Below, piece by piece: positions 1 to 6,045 of a DNA stretch of 9,094 nucleotides. The notes under the pieces were generated by a model. It was not told the origin of the DNA, ran no database searches, and was given only the letters and a program-made list of their open reading frames with translations. Source of the stretch: Pseudomonadota bacterium (GTDB taxonomy: Bacteria > Pseudomonadota > Gammaproteobacteria > Xanthomonadales > Marinicellaceae); assembly GCA_008501575.1 (NCBI GenBank), contig QQUO01000325.1:1-9094 (forward strand), written 5' to 3'. A program made the position numbers and the translations under genes. Within the stretch, counting starts at the first letter, position 1, and every line of letters begins with the position of its first letter.

Positions 1-388
1 GATGATCGGTTTTATGGCTGATATAATTATAATAAGACAGCACCCGTGACACCGGTTCACGCACCATCGTTATGTGAAAAAGTGGTGCCCGTGGTAAATA
101 CCGATAAAGCGGTGAATGCAGTGGATGATGACCACAGATAAAGCGAGGTGGTTTTTTCTTTAACGTTAAAATATCGGGATAACGCTTAAATTCCGGGGCA
201 TTGAGGTGCAAAACATCAGACAATCGATGGTTCTTGGCTAAAATCGTTTCCAAGGTGGTGCCACCGGTTTTGGGGACATGTGAAAACACCACACGTGGCG
301 ACTGACTCTGCAGTGCTTGCTCTGGACTAAGCACCCACTGAGTTAAGAATCCACACGCTTGTTTAAAATGTTCTATGTCCTGAGTCAC
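1..388 (-). CDS. Sulfotransferase family protein, C-terminus cut by window edge
   Basis: The leftward frame reads about 129 residues and leaves the window before its stop. It carries both PAPS-binding signatures of the sulfotransferase superfamily (heparan-sulfate-2-O / Sulfotransfer_2 type). These are a 5'-phosphosulfate loop, FSHVPKTGGTTLE, at about residues 35-47, and a 3'-phosphate-binding segment, TMVREPVSRVLSYYNY, at about 107-122. Family members move sulfate from PAPS to sugar or other hydroxyl acceptors; the acceptor here is unknown. An in-frame TAA lies just upstream, at 398-400, and no ATG follows before the conserved region, so the GTG at 386-388 is the most likely start. No good ribosome-binding site is seen. 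The gene follows rluA on the same strand after 58 bp and may be read with it. The family call is strong; start and substrate are uncertain. Confidence 0.82.
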   Translation of the reverse strand, partial: MTQDIEHFKQACGFLTQWVLSPEQALQSQSPRVVFSHVPKTGGTTLETILAKNHRLSDVLHLNAPEFKRYPDILTLKKKPPRFICGHHPLHSPLYRYLPRAPLFHITMVREPVSRVLSYYNYISHKTDH

Positions 389-446
389 ACAAATATCAAT
401 TTTTTAAACCGTTGATTTTACCTTATTTTGCTAAATGCTTTTAGGG

Positions 447-1124
447 CTAAAAAGGTGCGACTGAATCAAAAGCCAAAGTGGCACCGCTGCTTGGGTGAAT
501 AAATTGCAAAAAGGTGCTGTGCAAATGCAGTAGGGACCGTTTTTTAGCCTGCTGTATTTGTTCAATGGCACCAGCTTGTTCACTATTTAACGCCTCTGCC
601 TGATAAAGACGATCAGCCACGATGGGCAAACCAATATGCCATAAATGCACCCGCAGTTGATGCGAGCGACCGGTTATGGGCGTTAAATTTAACAGTGTGG
701 TTAGCGCCTCTCGACTCTGCACTGACCATTGCGTTAATGCCGATTTACCACCTTCATAATCCACCTTTTGTTTTGGTCGATTGGGCCAGTCACAAATTAA
801 AGGCACATTGATTTCACCGGAATCATTCTGCGGCTGACCGATAACCCGTGCCTGGTATTGTTTTTTGACCCGGCGTTGCTCAAATTGCTTATTTAAATGG
901 GCTTGTGCCGGCTTATGTAAGGCCATCACCATAAGACCGGAGGTTTCCATATCCAAACGATGCACACATCGCACGGTTGGAAAATCCTCTTGTAAACGGT
1001 TAATCAGGCAATCTTTGTGAATGCGTCCCGGCACCGACAACAAACCCGCCGGCTTATTCACCAGCAGAATGTCATCATCTTGATATAGCAGCTCAATGGC
1101 TGTTGCAGGTGGTTGATAATCCAT
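447..1124 (-). CDS. rluA: Dual-specificity pseudouridine synthase RluA (23S rRNA U746 / tRNA U32)
   Basis: The 225-residue product is close to the usual RluA length of about 220 and is recognisable along its whole length. The N-terminal block YQDDDILLVNKPAGLLSVPGR covers about residues 14-34. The catalytic motif HRLD is at 55-58, with Asp58 the expected nucleophile. CDWPNRPKQK is at 111-120, and the RNA-binding signature PITGRSHQLRVH at 149-160. There is no N-terminal S4 domain, as expected for RluA rather than RluC or RluD. In E. coli RluA isomerises uridine at 23S rRNA position 746 and at position 32 of several tRNAs; that specificity is inferred from similarity. The ATG lies 3 bp after the ylqF stop on the same strand, so the two are almost certainly co-transcribed and perhaps translationally coupled. 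Confidence 0.92.
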   Translation of the reverse strand: MDYQPPATAIELLYQDDDILLVNKPAGLLSVPGRIHKDCLINRLQEDFPTVRCVHRLDMETSGLMVMALHKPAQAHLNKQFEQRRVKKQYQARVIGQPQNDSGEINVPLICDWPNRPKQKVDYEGGKSALTQWSVQSREALTTLLNLTPITGRSHQLRVHLWHIGLPIVADRLYQAEALNSEQAGAIEQIQQAKKRSLLHLHSTFLQFIHPSSGATLAFDSVAPF

Positions 1125-1127
1125 CAG

Positions 1128-2072
1128 TTAACGCTGCTTATTTTTAAAACGGGCTTTACGGGCTTCTTTTTTGGCGGCTTTTTCTGCCAACATTTGTTCA
1201 ACTTCTGCCACTTCTGCCGTTTGCATGGCCGGAGTTTCTAAGCTAATACGGCCTAACTGGCCTTGCCTAAATTCGGTAATCAACTGACGATAAAATCGTT
1301 CCATATCCGCCTGATTTCCGGCCTTCACGAAATGTCGCGCTTTGGCCATCTCTTCCATTAATTCATAGACCGCCATCTCGTCGCTGGCATCAAACTGATC
1401 ATCCAAACTTATTTGGAAACGCTCGTGGATGGCTTCGGGATAATGTGCCACTAAAAATGCGGTCAGAAAATGGGCCAAATCAGCCATATCGACCACTGAA
1501 GATTTAATGCTACCGGCGATTGCCAAACGATGGGCACTGTATTGATTATCAAAACGTGGCCACAGCACGCCCGGCGTATCATGCAAAATCACATTTTTCG
1601 GCAGTTTAATGCGTTGCTGACGTTTAGTCACCGCCGCTTCATCCCCGGTGGTGGCAATACCCCGCTCGGCAATGACATTAATCACGGTCGATTTACCGGC
1701 ATTGGGCACACCCATAATCAACACTTGAATCGGCTTTTTATTGACCTCACGCTCCGGAAACATGGCCCGACACCAATCAGGAATCTGTTTCATCACCGCC
1801 GGTTCTGATTGACTGACGGCATAGGCCCTGGCTTGATTTACTTGAGCAAAAGCCTGCAACCATTGCCCGGTAACTTCGGCATCGGCCAAGTCGGCTTTAT
1901 TCAGCAACTGAATGGTGGGCTTATGACCACGAATTTTCGCCAATAACGGGTTCTGAGAGCTGTACGGTAAACGCGCATCCAGCACCTCAATCACCAAATC
2001 AACTTCCGGCAATAAAGCACGGATGTCTTTTTGAGCTTTGTGCATATGGCCCGGAAACCAGTTTATTGTCAT
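1128..2072 (-). CDS. ylqF: Ribosome biogenesis GTPase YlqF/RbgA
   Basis: This is a circularly permuted GTPase of 314 residues. The G4 motif NKAD (58-61) comes before the G1/P-loop GVPNAGKST (121-129) and G3 DTPG (165-168), an order diagnostic of the YlqF/YawG family. The N-terminus NWFPGHMHKAQKDI is typical of YlqF, and the residue after the P-loop Asn is Ala where many members have Val. The last 30 residues are Lys/Arg-rich. In Bacillus subtilis RbgA acts late in 50S assembly; the same role is inferred here. The start codon is the CAT at 2070-2072 read leftward, and no strong Shine-Dalgarno sequence precedes it. It is divergent from htpG across a 115-bp gap and is followed by rluA 3 bp downstream. 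Confidence 0.9.
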   Translation of the reverse strand: MTINWFPGHMHKAQKDIRALLPEVDLVIEVLDARLPYSSQNPLLAKIRGHKPTIQLLNKADLADAEVTGQWLQAFAQVNQARAYAVSQSEPAVMKQIPDWCRAMFPEREVNKKPIQVLIMGVPNAGKSTVINVIAERGIATTGDEAAVTKRQQRIKLPKNVILHDTPGVLWPRFDNQYSAHRLAIAGSIKSSVVDMADLAHFLTAFLVAHYPEAIHERFQISLDDQFDASDEMAVYELMEEMAKARHFVKAGNQADMERFYRQLITEFRQGQLGRISLETPAMQTAEVAEVEQMLAEKAAKKEARKARFKNKQR

Positions 2073-2076
2073 GTTA

Positions 2077-2108
2077 TTTGACCCGTCGTCAACAAAAGCC
2101 CCATTTTA
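2077..2108 (+). promoter_or_regulatory. Candidate distal sigma-32-type promoter of htpG
   Basis: TTTGACC (2077-2083) is followed after 15 bp by CCCCATTTTA (2099-2108). The second part matches the enterobacterial sigma-32 -10 element (CCCCATnT) exactly. The first part keeps only the TTGA core of CTTGAAA. The spacing is within the usual range, and it lies in the gap upstream of a heat-shock gene. This is a motif match only. Confidence 0.4.
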
Positions 2109-2129
2109 CACGACAGCGACCGATCGCGT

Positions 2130-2159
2130 CTTGAAATCCAACGAATCATCCCTAATTTA
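2130..2159 (+). promoter_or_regulatory. Candidate proximal sigma-32-type promoter of htpG
   Basis: CTTGAAA (2130-2136) is a perfect sigma-32 -35 element. After a 13-bp spacer comes CCCTAATTTA (2150-2159), which differs from CCCCATnTA at two positions. Transcription would begin near 2165, leaving a leader of roughly 20-25 nt before the htpG ATG at 2188. The position, the spacing and the known RpoH control of htpG in enterobacteria make this the better of the two candidates. Confidence 0.55.
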
Positions 2160-2187
2160 CAGGCATCTTAAAACCTTTATATTAACT

Positions 2188-4083
2188 ATGAGCCAAACAG
2201 CCGAAAAACACATGTTTCAAGCGGAAGTGAATCAGGTACTTGACCTGGTCATACATTCCCTGTATTCCAATAAAGACATCTTCTTGCGTGAATTAATTTC
2301 CAATGCCTCTGATGCCTGCGATAAATTACGCTTTGAAGCCATTAAGAATAAAGAACTCAGTGCTGATGATTTACACATCAAGGTTGATTTTGACAAAGAT
2401 GCGAAAACCATCACCATCACCGATAACGGCATCGGTATGACCCATGATGAGTTGATCGAAAACATCGGTACCATCGCCAACTCAGGCACCAAAAAATACC
2501 TGCAATCGATTGCTAAAAAAGACCAGGCTGATGCCAACCTCATTGGTCAATTCGGAGTCGGTTTCTATGCCTCGTTTATTGTCGCTAAAGAAGTCGAAAT
2601 CAGAACCTTAAAAGCCGGTGAATCATCGGATCAAGCCTATGCCTGGCGTTCAGACGGTAAAACCGGCTACACCCTGGAACAAATCGACAAAGACAACCAC
2701 GGTACCGAAGTTATCTTGTATTTACAGGACGATGAAGCCGAGTTTGCCGACAACCATCGCTTACGCTCGTTGATTAAAAAATACTCCGAGCATGTCGCCT
2801 TTCCGATAAAAATGCTGGAAGTTATTTTTCCTGAAAAGGACGAAGAGGGTAAGGACAAACCCACAAAAGAACCCGAATACGAAGTGATCAATGACGCCAC
2901 CGCCATGTGGAAGAAGAACCCCAGCGATCTTAAAGACGAGGACTATCAAGCGTTCTATAAACAAATCAGTAACGATTTTAACGACGCCGCGTTCTGGTCC
3001 CACAACCACATCGAAGGCACCCAAAGCTACAGCAACTTGCTTTATGTCCCAAAAAAATCACCGTTTGCCATGTTCCAAAACCCGGAAGACCGCGAAGGTT
3101 TAAAACTGTACATTAAACGGGTATTTATCACCGACGCATCAAAAGAATTATTACCCAACTATCTGCGTTTTGTGAAAGGTATCGTTGATTCCAACGACTT
3201 GCCCTTAAACGTCTCACGCGAAACTTTACAAGATAACCCGCTGTTGAAAAAAATTCGCACCGGCTTGGTTAAACGTGTTTTAGGCATGTTGAAAAAGAAA
3301 ACCAACGACAGTGAAGTCTATGGTGAATTTTGGCAGGAATTCGGCGACACCTTAAAAGAAGGTGTGGTGGAAGATTATTCCAACCGCGAAGCCGTGCTTA
3401 AATTATTGCGCTTTGCATCGACTCATAATGATGATGCCAGTGAAAATGTATCCTTGGACGACTATATTAATCGAATGCAGGACAAACAAGATAAAATCTA
3501 CTTTATCACTGCCGAATCCTATGCTGCCGCGAAAAACTCGCCACACCTTGAACTGTTCAAAGAAAAAGGCATTGAAGTGTTACTGATGCACAGCCGCATC
3601 GATGAATGGATGATGGGCCATGTCCAAGAGTACGACGGTAAACGCTTTCAATCTGTGGCCAAAGGTAAGATTGACCTGGGCGATGAGGACAAAGATAAAG
3701 AGGACAAAACCTCGGAAGAAGACAAAGACTTTCTGAAAAAACTGTCTGAGCAACTCAAAGACCAGGTCAGCGAAGTCACCGCCTCAACCCGCCTGGTTAA
3801 TTCCGCCAGCTGCTTAGTCATGGACGAACATGCCATGGCCATCCACATGCAAAAACTGATGGAACAAGCCGGCCAGGCCATGCCCGGCCAGAAACCGGCG
3901 CTGGAAGTGAACCTCAATCACCCCCTGGTGAAACACATCGAAAACATCGACAACGACGAGCAGTTTAAGCAATGGTCCGAACTTCTGTACGAACAAGCCC
4001 TCCTCGCCGAAGGCGGCCAACTTAAAAACCCCGCCGAATACGTCCAGAAAATGAACCAACTGATGCTGGATATGTTGGGTTAA
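2188..4083 (+). CDS. htpG: Molecular chaperone HtpG (bacterial Hsp90)
   Basis: The 631-residue product has the length and architecture of HtpG (E. coli 624). The N-terminal GHKL ATPase domain, about residues 1-215, has the Bergerat-fold motifs: RELISNASDACDKLR at 34-48 with Glu35 and Asn39, DNGIGM at 79-84, and GQFGVGFYASF at 120-130. A short charged linker at about 216-231 leads to the middle domain, with the SRETLQDNPLLKKIR block. A Lys/Asp/Glu-rich stretch at about 496-515 precedes the C-terminal dimerisation domain. The frame stays open 50 codons further upstream, but that part overlaps ylqF and both promoter candidates, and MSQTAEKHMFQAEV is the standard HtpG N-terminus. No clear Shine-Dalgarno sequence precedes this ATG. 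It is an ATP-driven cytosolic chaperone dimer, probably heat-shock controlled. Confidence 0.97.
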   Translation: MSQTAEKHMFQAEVNQVLDLVIHSLYSNKDIFLRELISNASDACDKLRFEAIKNKELSADDLHIKVDFDKDAKTITITDNGIGMTHDELIENIGTIANSGTKKYLQSIAKKDQADANLIGQFGVGFYASFIVAKEVEIRTLKAGESSDQAYAWRSDGKTGYTLEQIDKDNHGTEVILYLQDDEAEFADNHRLRSLIKKYSEHVAFPIKMLEVIFPEKDEEGKDKPTKEPEYEVINDATAMWKKNPSDLKDEDYQAFYKQISNDFNDAAFWSHNHIEGTQSYSNLLYVPKKSPFAMFQNPEDREGLKLYIKRVFITDASKELLPNYLRFVKGIVDSNDLPLNVSRETLQDNPLLKKIRTGLVKRVLGMLKKKTNDSEVYGEFWQEFGDTLKEGVVEDYSNREAVLKLLRFASTHNDDASENVSLDDYINRMQDKQDKIYFITAESYAAAKNSPHLELFKEKGIEVLLMHSRIDEWMMGHVQEYDGKRFQSVAKGKIDLGDEDKDKEDKTSEEDKDFLKKLSEQLKDQVSEVTASTRLVNSASCLVMDEHAMAIHMQKLMEQAGQAMPGQKPALEVNLNHPLVKHIENIDNDEQFKQWSELLYEQALLAEGGQLKNPAEYVQKMNQLMLDMLG

Positions 4084-4100
4084 AGTTTTTCACTGGCCAA

Positions 4101-4128
4101 CGAGGGAATACAACTTGTGATTCCCTCG
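4101..4128 (+). terminator. Hairpin 17 bp downstream of htpG, possible terminator
   Basis: CGAGGGAAT (4101-4109) pairs perfectly with ATTCCCTCG (4120-4128). The 10-base loop ACAACTTGTG can add a few more pairs. It lies where an htpG terminator is expected, but no U-tract follows; the sequence continues as GGCTGCCC. It may therefore act as a 3'-end stabiliser or be part of the repeat system. The right arm is shared with repeat copy A, so the two structures compete. Confidence 0.4.
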
Positions 4129-4163
4129 GGCTGCCCTCAGGGGTCCTACTTTTAGCAACCCCC
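4121..4163 (-). repeat. Structured repeat, copy A (core only)
   Basis: This holds the repeat core. TCGGGCTGCCCTCA (4126-4139) is identical in copies B and C, and CTACTTTT (4146-4153) sits 6 bases further on, as in the other copies. It lacks the distal part with the two small hairpins, so it looks truncated. I call the orientation minus because the full copies sit at the 3' ends of minus-strand genes. Confidence 0.7.
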
Positions 4164-4166
4164 ACT

Positions 4167-4202
4167 GCGACTCCCTCGGCTCACCTCAGGCGACTCCCTC
4201 GG
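4167..4202. repeat. 23-bp tandem duplication at the start of copy B
   Basis: GCGACTCCCTCGG occurs at 4167-4179 and again at 4190-4202, an exact 23-bp period. The following bases are also similar (CTCACCTCAG against GCTGCCCTCA). It looks like a local duplication of the edge of repeat copy B, possibly by replication slippage or insertion next to an existing copy. Confidence 0.65.
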
Positions 4203-4284
4203 GCTGCCCTCATGGGCCCTACTTTTGGTGACCCGGGGGTCCAGTGTGCGAAGCACACAAAAGCGCAGCTTTTATTAAGTCACC
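4193..4284 (-). repeat. Structured repeat, copy B, at the 3' end of the GIY-YIG gene
   Basis: This is a full-length copy of about 90 bp. Read leftward it begins GGTGA, whose TGA is the stop codon of the GIY-YIG gene. It then has a hairpin AAAAGC-TGC-GCTTTT, a second hairpin GTGTGC-TTC-GCACAC, the core GGGTCACCAAAAGTAG, and TGAGGGCAGCCCGA. The core is flanked by pairing arms: on the plus strand CCCTCGGG (4196-4203) against CCCGGGGG (4232-4239), with one wobble pair. The same order of parts occurs in copy C, about 570 bp away in the same orientation. Confidence 0.75.
4244..4273. terminator. Double hairpin, likely bidirectional terminator (htpG / GIY-YIG)
   Basis: Two perfect 6-bp stems lie back to back: GTGTGC-GAA-GCACAC (4244-4258) and AAAAGC-GCA-GCTTTT (4259-4273). 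The second ends in four T residues on either strand. It sits 6 bases past the stop of the leftward GIY-YIG gene and about 160 bases past htpG, so it could end transcripts from both sides. The A/T-rich stem is short, so its strength is uncertain. Confidence 0.5.
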
Positions 4285-4570
4285 GAATAATTAAATCCCA
4301 CAAATCATCCCAATTTGGATTTTCTTTCTCAATTAAGGCAATTTTCCATTCACGAAGCCACTTTTTCAACTGCTTCTCCCTTGCACCTGCATCAGTCAGC
4401 AAATCGTATTGCTCAAAATAAACAAGTTTTTTAACACCGTATTTTTTGCTAAACCCTTCTAAAAACTCACTTCTATGTTCATGAATCCTTTTGACCAAAT
4501 TTCTTGTAGATCCAATATACAAAGTGCCATTCTTTTTAGAAGCCAAAATATAAACCGCCAGATTTTCCAT
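4280..4570 (-). CDS. Small GIY-YIG nuclease-superfamily protein
   Basis: The 96-residue product is a stand-alone GIY-YIG domain of the short YhbQ/COG2827-like type. VYILASKKNGTLYIG, near residues 5-19, holds the VYI and YIG halves of the signature. It is followed by the conserved Arg in GSTRNLVKRIHEH, and AREKQLKKWLREWK carries the expected Glu. These folds cut or bind DNA, but the role of the short proteins is generally unknown. I chose the ATG at 4568-4570 because GGAA lies 7 bases upstream; the ATG at 4574-4576 would be too close to it. The gene is visibly richer in A/T than its neighbours and lies between two direct copies of a structured repeat, which suggests acquisition. Its stop codon lies inside repeat copy B. 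Confidence 0.85.
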   Translation of the reverse strand: MENLAVYILASKKNGTLYIGSTRNLVKRIHEHRSEFLEGFSKKYGVKKLVYFEQYDLLTDAGAREKQLKKWLREWKIALIEKENPNWDDLWDLIIR

Positions 4571-4598
4571 AATCATATTCCATAAAGTCTTACATGAA

Positions 4599-4607
4599 AT
4601 TATAGCA
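4599..4607 (-). promoter_or_regulatory. Extended -10 promoter of the GIY-YIG gene
   Basis: Read leftward, TGCTATAAT is a perfect extended -10 element. A weak -35 (TTGAGC) lies 19 bp upstream. Transcription would start near 4592, about 20 nt before the chosen ATG. The gene therefore seems to carry its own promoter, between it and the palindrome cluster. Confidence 0.55.
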
Positions 4608-4650
4608 GACGTTTAAAACAACAGCTCAATGAACCTTTTACTAAACTTTA

Positions 4651-4762
4651 GGATGGATGCCCGGGTCAAGCCCGAGCATGTCGCCTCCAGGGATGGAGGT
4701 GTGCCACGCTAGCAGGACGCGGAAGTGGCCGCGAATGATTGCCTACAATTAAAAACCGCGTC
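4651..4762. repeat. Cluster of palindromes upstream of the GIY-YIG gene
   Basis: Three hairpins follow one another. ATGCCCGGG (4657-4665) pairs with CCCGAGCAT (4671-4679) with one mismatch. CCTCCA (4684-4689) pairs with TGGAGG (4694-4699) over a GGGA loop. CGCGG (4718-4722) pairs with CCGCG (4729-4733). Longer alternatives exist: GACGCGG (4716-4722) with CCGCGTC (4756-4762), and GCCAC (4703-4707) with GTGGC (4725-4729). The GGATGCCCGGGTCAAGCCC pattern resembles dispersed palindromic repeats seen in many proteobacterial genomes. There is no open frame of note. With copy C it fills the gap between the GIY-YIG and DUF2333 genes. Confidence 0.65.
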
Positions 4763-4854
4763 GTTATCGGGCTGCCCTCAGTGGCTCTACTTTTGGTGAC
4801 CCGATAACCCAGTTTGTGCCAGCAAACAAAAGCGAAGCTTTTCAAAAATCACCC
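4763..4854 (-). repeat. Structured repeat, copy C, at the 3' end of the DUF2333 gene
   Basis: This is a second full-length copy, parallel to copy B. GTTATCGGG (4763-4771) and CCCGATAAC (4800-4808) form a perfect 9-bp outer stem around the core. The small hairpin GTTTG...CAAAC (4813-4827) replaces the GTGTG...CACAC of copy B, with both sides of the pair changed. Next comes AAAAGC-GAA-GCTTTT. The copy ends at the TGA stop of the DUF2333 gene, as copy B does at the GIY-YIG stop. Confidence 0.75.
4828..4842 (-). terminator. Candidate intrinsic terminator of the DUF2333 gene
   Basis: Read leftward, AAAAGC-TTC-GCTTTT is a perfect 6-bp hairpin ending in four T residues, 6 bases after the TGA. A further hairpin, GTTTGCTGGCACAAAC, follows it directly. 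The stem is short and half A/T. Confidence 0.5.
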
Positions 4855-5943
4855 ATCCTCCAACAACTGCCGTAAATCAATCACTCCGGCATTCGCCCTG
4901 GAAATATACGACGCCATAACCAACGAATGGTTGGCGAAGAAACCAAAACCCGAGCCATTGAGAATCATCGGTGTCCAGATACTGTCCTGGGTGGCTTCTA
5001 ATTCACGGATAATCTGTCGTAAAGACACCAGTGCATTTTTCTTTTCCAACACGGCTTTAAAATCCACCTCAATGGCTTTCAGTAAATGAATTAAGGCCCA
5101 GGTCGAACCGCGGGCTTCATAGAAATTATTATCAATCTGCATCCAAGGCGTTTTTACCTGCAGCTCACTGGGCTGATAGGTCGCTGATTCTGCGGTGGCA
5201 TCACCGCCGCTGTTGGTGTTAATCCGGTCTTCACCGACACTGGCAGATAACCGTTTAGACAAACTCCCCAAACGCTTTTCCACCAGATTCAGCCACACCA
5301 CCAGATTATCCGTGCGGGCATAGAACTCAGCCGGTGGCTGTTTTGACCCGGCCAGACGGTTCATGTATTTTAAGAAAAACACCCGCCCTGATTTATAACG
5401 GCCTTCAGTGGCAGGCCAAATCCATTTATCATGGTCATTATGAAACTTCGGATCAGAATCAGCCAAATCAGCATCTTCTTCCGACTGACTTTGTGAACGA
5501 CTGATGTCATTACGCATTACCCGAACAAAATCACGCACCTGAATCACCACCCCGAATTCCCAACTCGGCATATTATCCATCAGTACAAACGGTGGTAGCA
5601 CGTCATTCGACATATAACCACCGGGTTTATTCAGCAGAATATCCGTGATTTCCAAAAATGCCGCACCCGATGTCACGCCGGTAACATCACGCCACTGATG
5701 AGCCTTGGCATACTTTTCCGCATTGACCTGAACATCAAATAATTCCGGCTCACGGTCAAAATAAAAACCCAACAAAACCTGCAAAGCCAAAAACAAAGCC
5801 AGCCCAACACCCCACCAACGCCAGGATTTCCGCAAAGTCAGTTTCCGGCTTTTCTTATAACGGGTCTCGTCATACTGAGCGTCATAATCCGCCGGCACCT
5901 CATCATGCACCACCTTATCTGAATCAGGGATTTGATTATTCAT
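4849..5943 (-). CDS. DUF2333 family membrane-anchored protein
   Basis: The 364-residue protein is recognised as DUF2333, a family of proteobacterial proteins with no assigned function. It has a charged N-terminal tail of about 40 residues and one hydrophobic segment at about 43-61 (WWGVGLALFLALQVLLGFY). After this comes a large, probably periplasmic, part with the family block GGYMSNDVLPPFVLMDNMPSWEFG at about 108-131 and the VRDFVRVMRND segment after it. A Ser/Asp/Glu-rich stretch lies at about 149-165. The frame is open to a TTG at 5968-5970. I use the ATG at 5941-5943 because GGAA precedes it by 4-8 bases and the likely transcription start lies near the TTG. It stands alone between its own promoter and a terminator-like repeat. 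Confidence 0.82.
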   Translation of the reverse strand: MNNQIPDSDKVVHDEVPADYDAQYDETRYKKSRKLTLRKSWRWWGVGLALFLALQVLLGFYFDREPELFDVQVNAEKYAKAHQWRDVTGVTSGAAFLEITDILLNKPGGYMSNDVLPPFVLMDNMPSWEFGVVIQVRDFVRVMRNDISRSQSQSEEDADLADSDPKFHNDHDKWIWPATEGRYKSGRVFFLKYMNRLAGSKQPPAEFYARTDNLVVWLNLVEKRLGSLSKRLSASVGEDRINTNSGGDATAESATYQPSELQVKTPWMQIDNNFYEARGSTWALIHLLKAIEVDFKAVLEKKNALVSLRQIIRELEATQDSIWTPMILNGSGFGFFANHSLVMASYISRANAGVIDLRQLLEDG

Positions 5944-5972
5944 GCTTTTCCGTTTATAAAATATAAACAATG

Positions 5973-5981
5973 ATTATAACA
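5973..5981 (-). promoter_or_regulatory. Extended -10 promoter of the DUF2333 gene
   Basis: Read leftward, TGTTATAAT is an extended -10 element. Transcription would begin near 5966, about 23 nt before the ATG at 5943. A 13-bp odd palindrome, GCATTAATAATGC (5988-6000), lies where a -35 element or an operator would sit; no good -35 match is present. Confidence 0.5.
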
Positions 5982-6033
5982 AGAGACGCATTAATAATGC
6001 ATGTGCCGGAGGTTGGGGTTTGATTATGTAAAA

Positions 6034-6045
6034 AATGAATTCATT
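6034..6045 (-). terminator. Palindrome at the pilin stop codon, weak terminator candidate
   Basis: AATGAATTCATT is a perfect 12-bp palindrome that begins inside the pilin TAA and is followed, read leftward, by a run of T residues. The stem is A/T-rich and leaves only a four-base loop, so termination here would be weak. No better terminator is seen before the DUF2333 promoter. Confidence 0.25.

Noticed and set aside
389..446. Terminator between rluA and the sulfotransferase
   Set aside because: Read leftward, CTAAAAGCATTTAG can form a 5-bp A/T stem, but there is no G/C pairing or T-run to support termination.
1530..1808. Rightward open frame inside ylqF
   Set aside because: It is antisense to a clearly conserved GTPase and its product has no recognisable family features.
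2038..2187. In-frame 50-codon extension of HtpG at its N-terminus
   Set aside because: It overlaps the start of ylqF on the other strand and both promoter candidates, and the normal HtpG N-terminus begins at the ATG at 2188.
2232..4059. Several 70-100-codon frames antisense to or out of frame with htpG
   Set aside because: They shadow a full-length conserved gene; their translations are low-complexity and lack ribosome-binding sites.
4212..4421. Rightward frame across repeat B into the GIY-YIG gene
   Set aside because: It is antisense to a recognisable protein and runs through hairpin repeats.
4121..4854. CRISPR array
   Set aside because: The three copies have unequal spacing and length, diverge with stem-preserving changes, and one interval contains a gene; no cas gene is visible.
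4193..4854. Insertion sequence or transposon carrying the GIY-YIG gene
   Set aside because: There is no transposase, no terminal inverted repeats around the whole segment, and no target duplication that I can see; only direct repeats.
5944..5970. TTG start giving nine more residues on the DUF2333 protein
   Set aside because: It lies at or upstream of the predicted transcription start, while the ATG at 5941-5943 has GGAA at good spacing.
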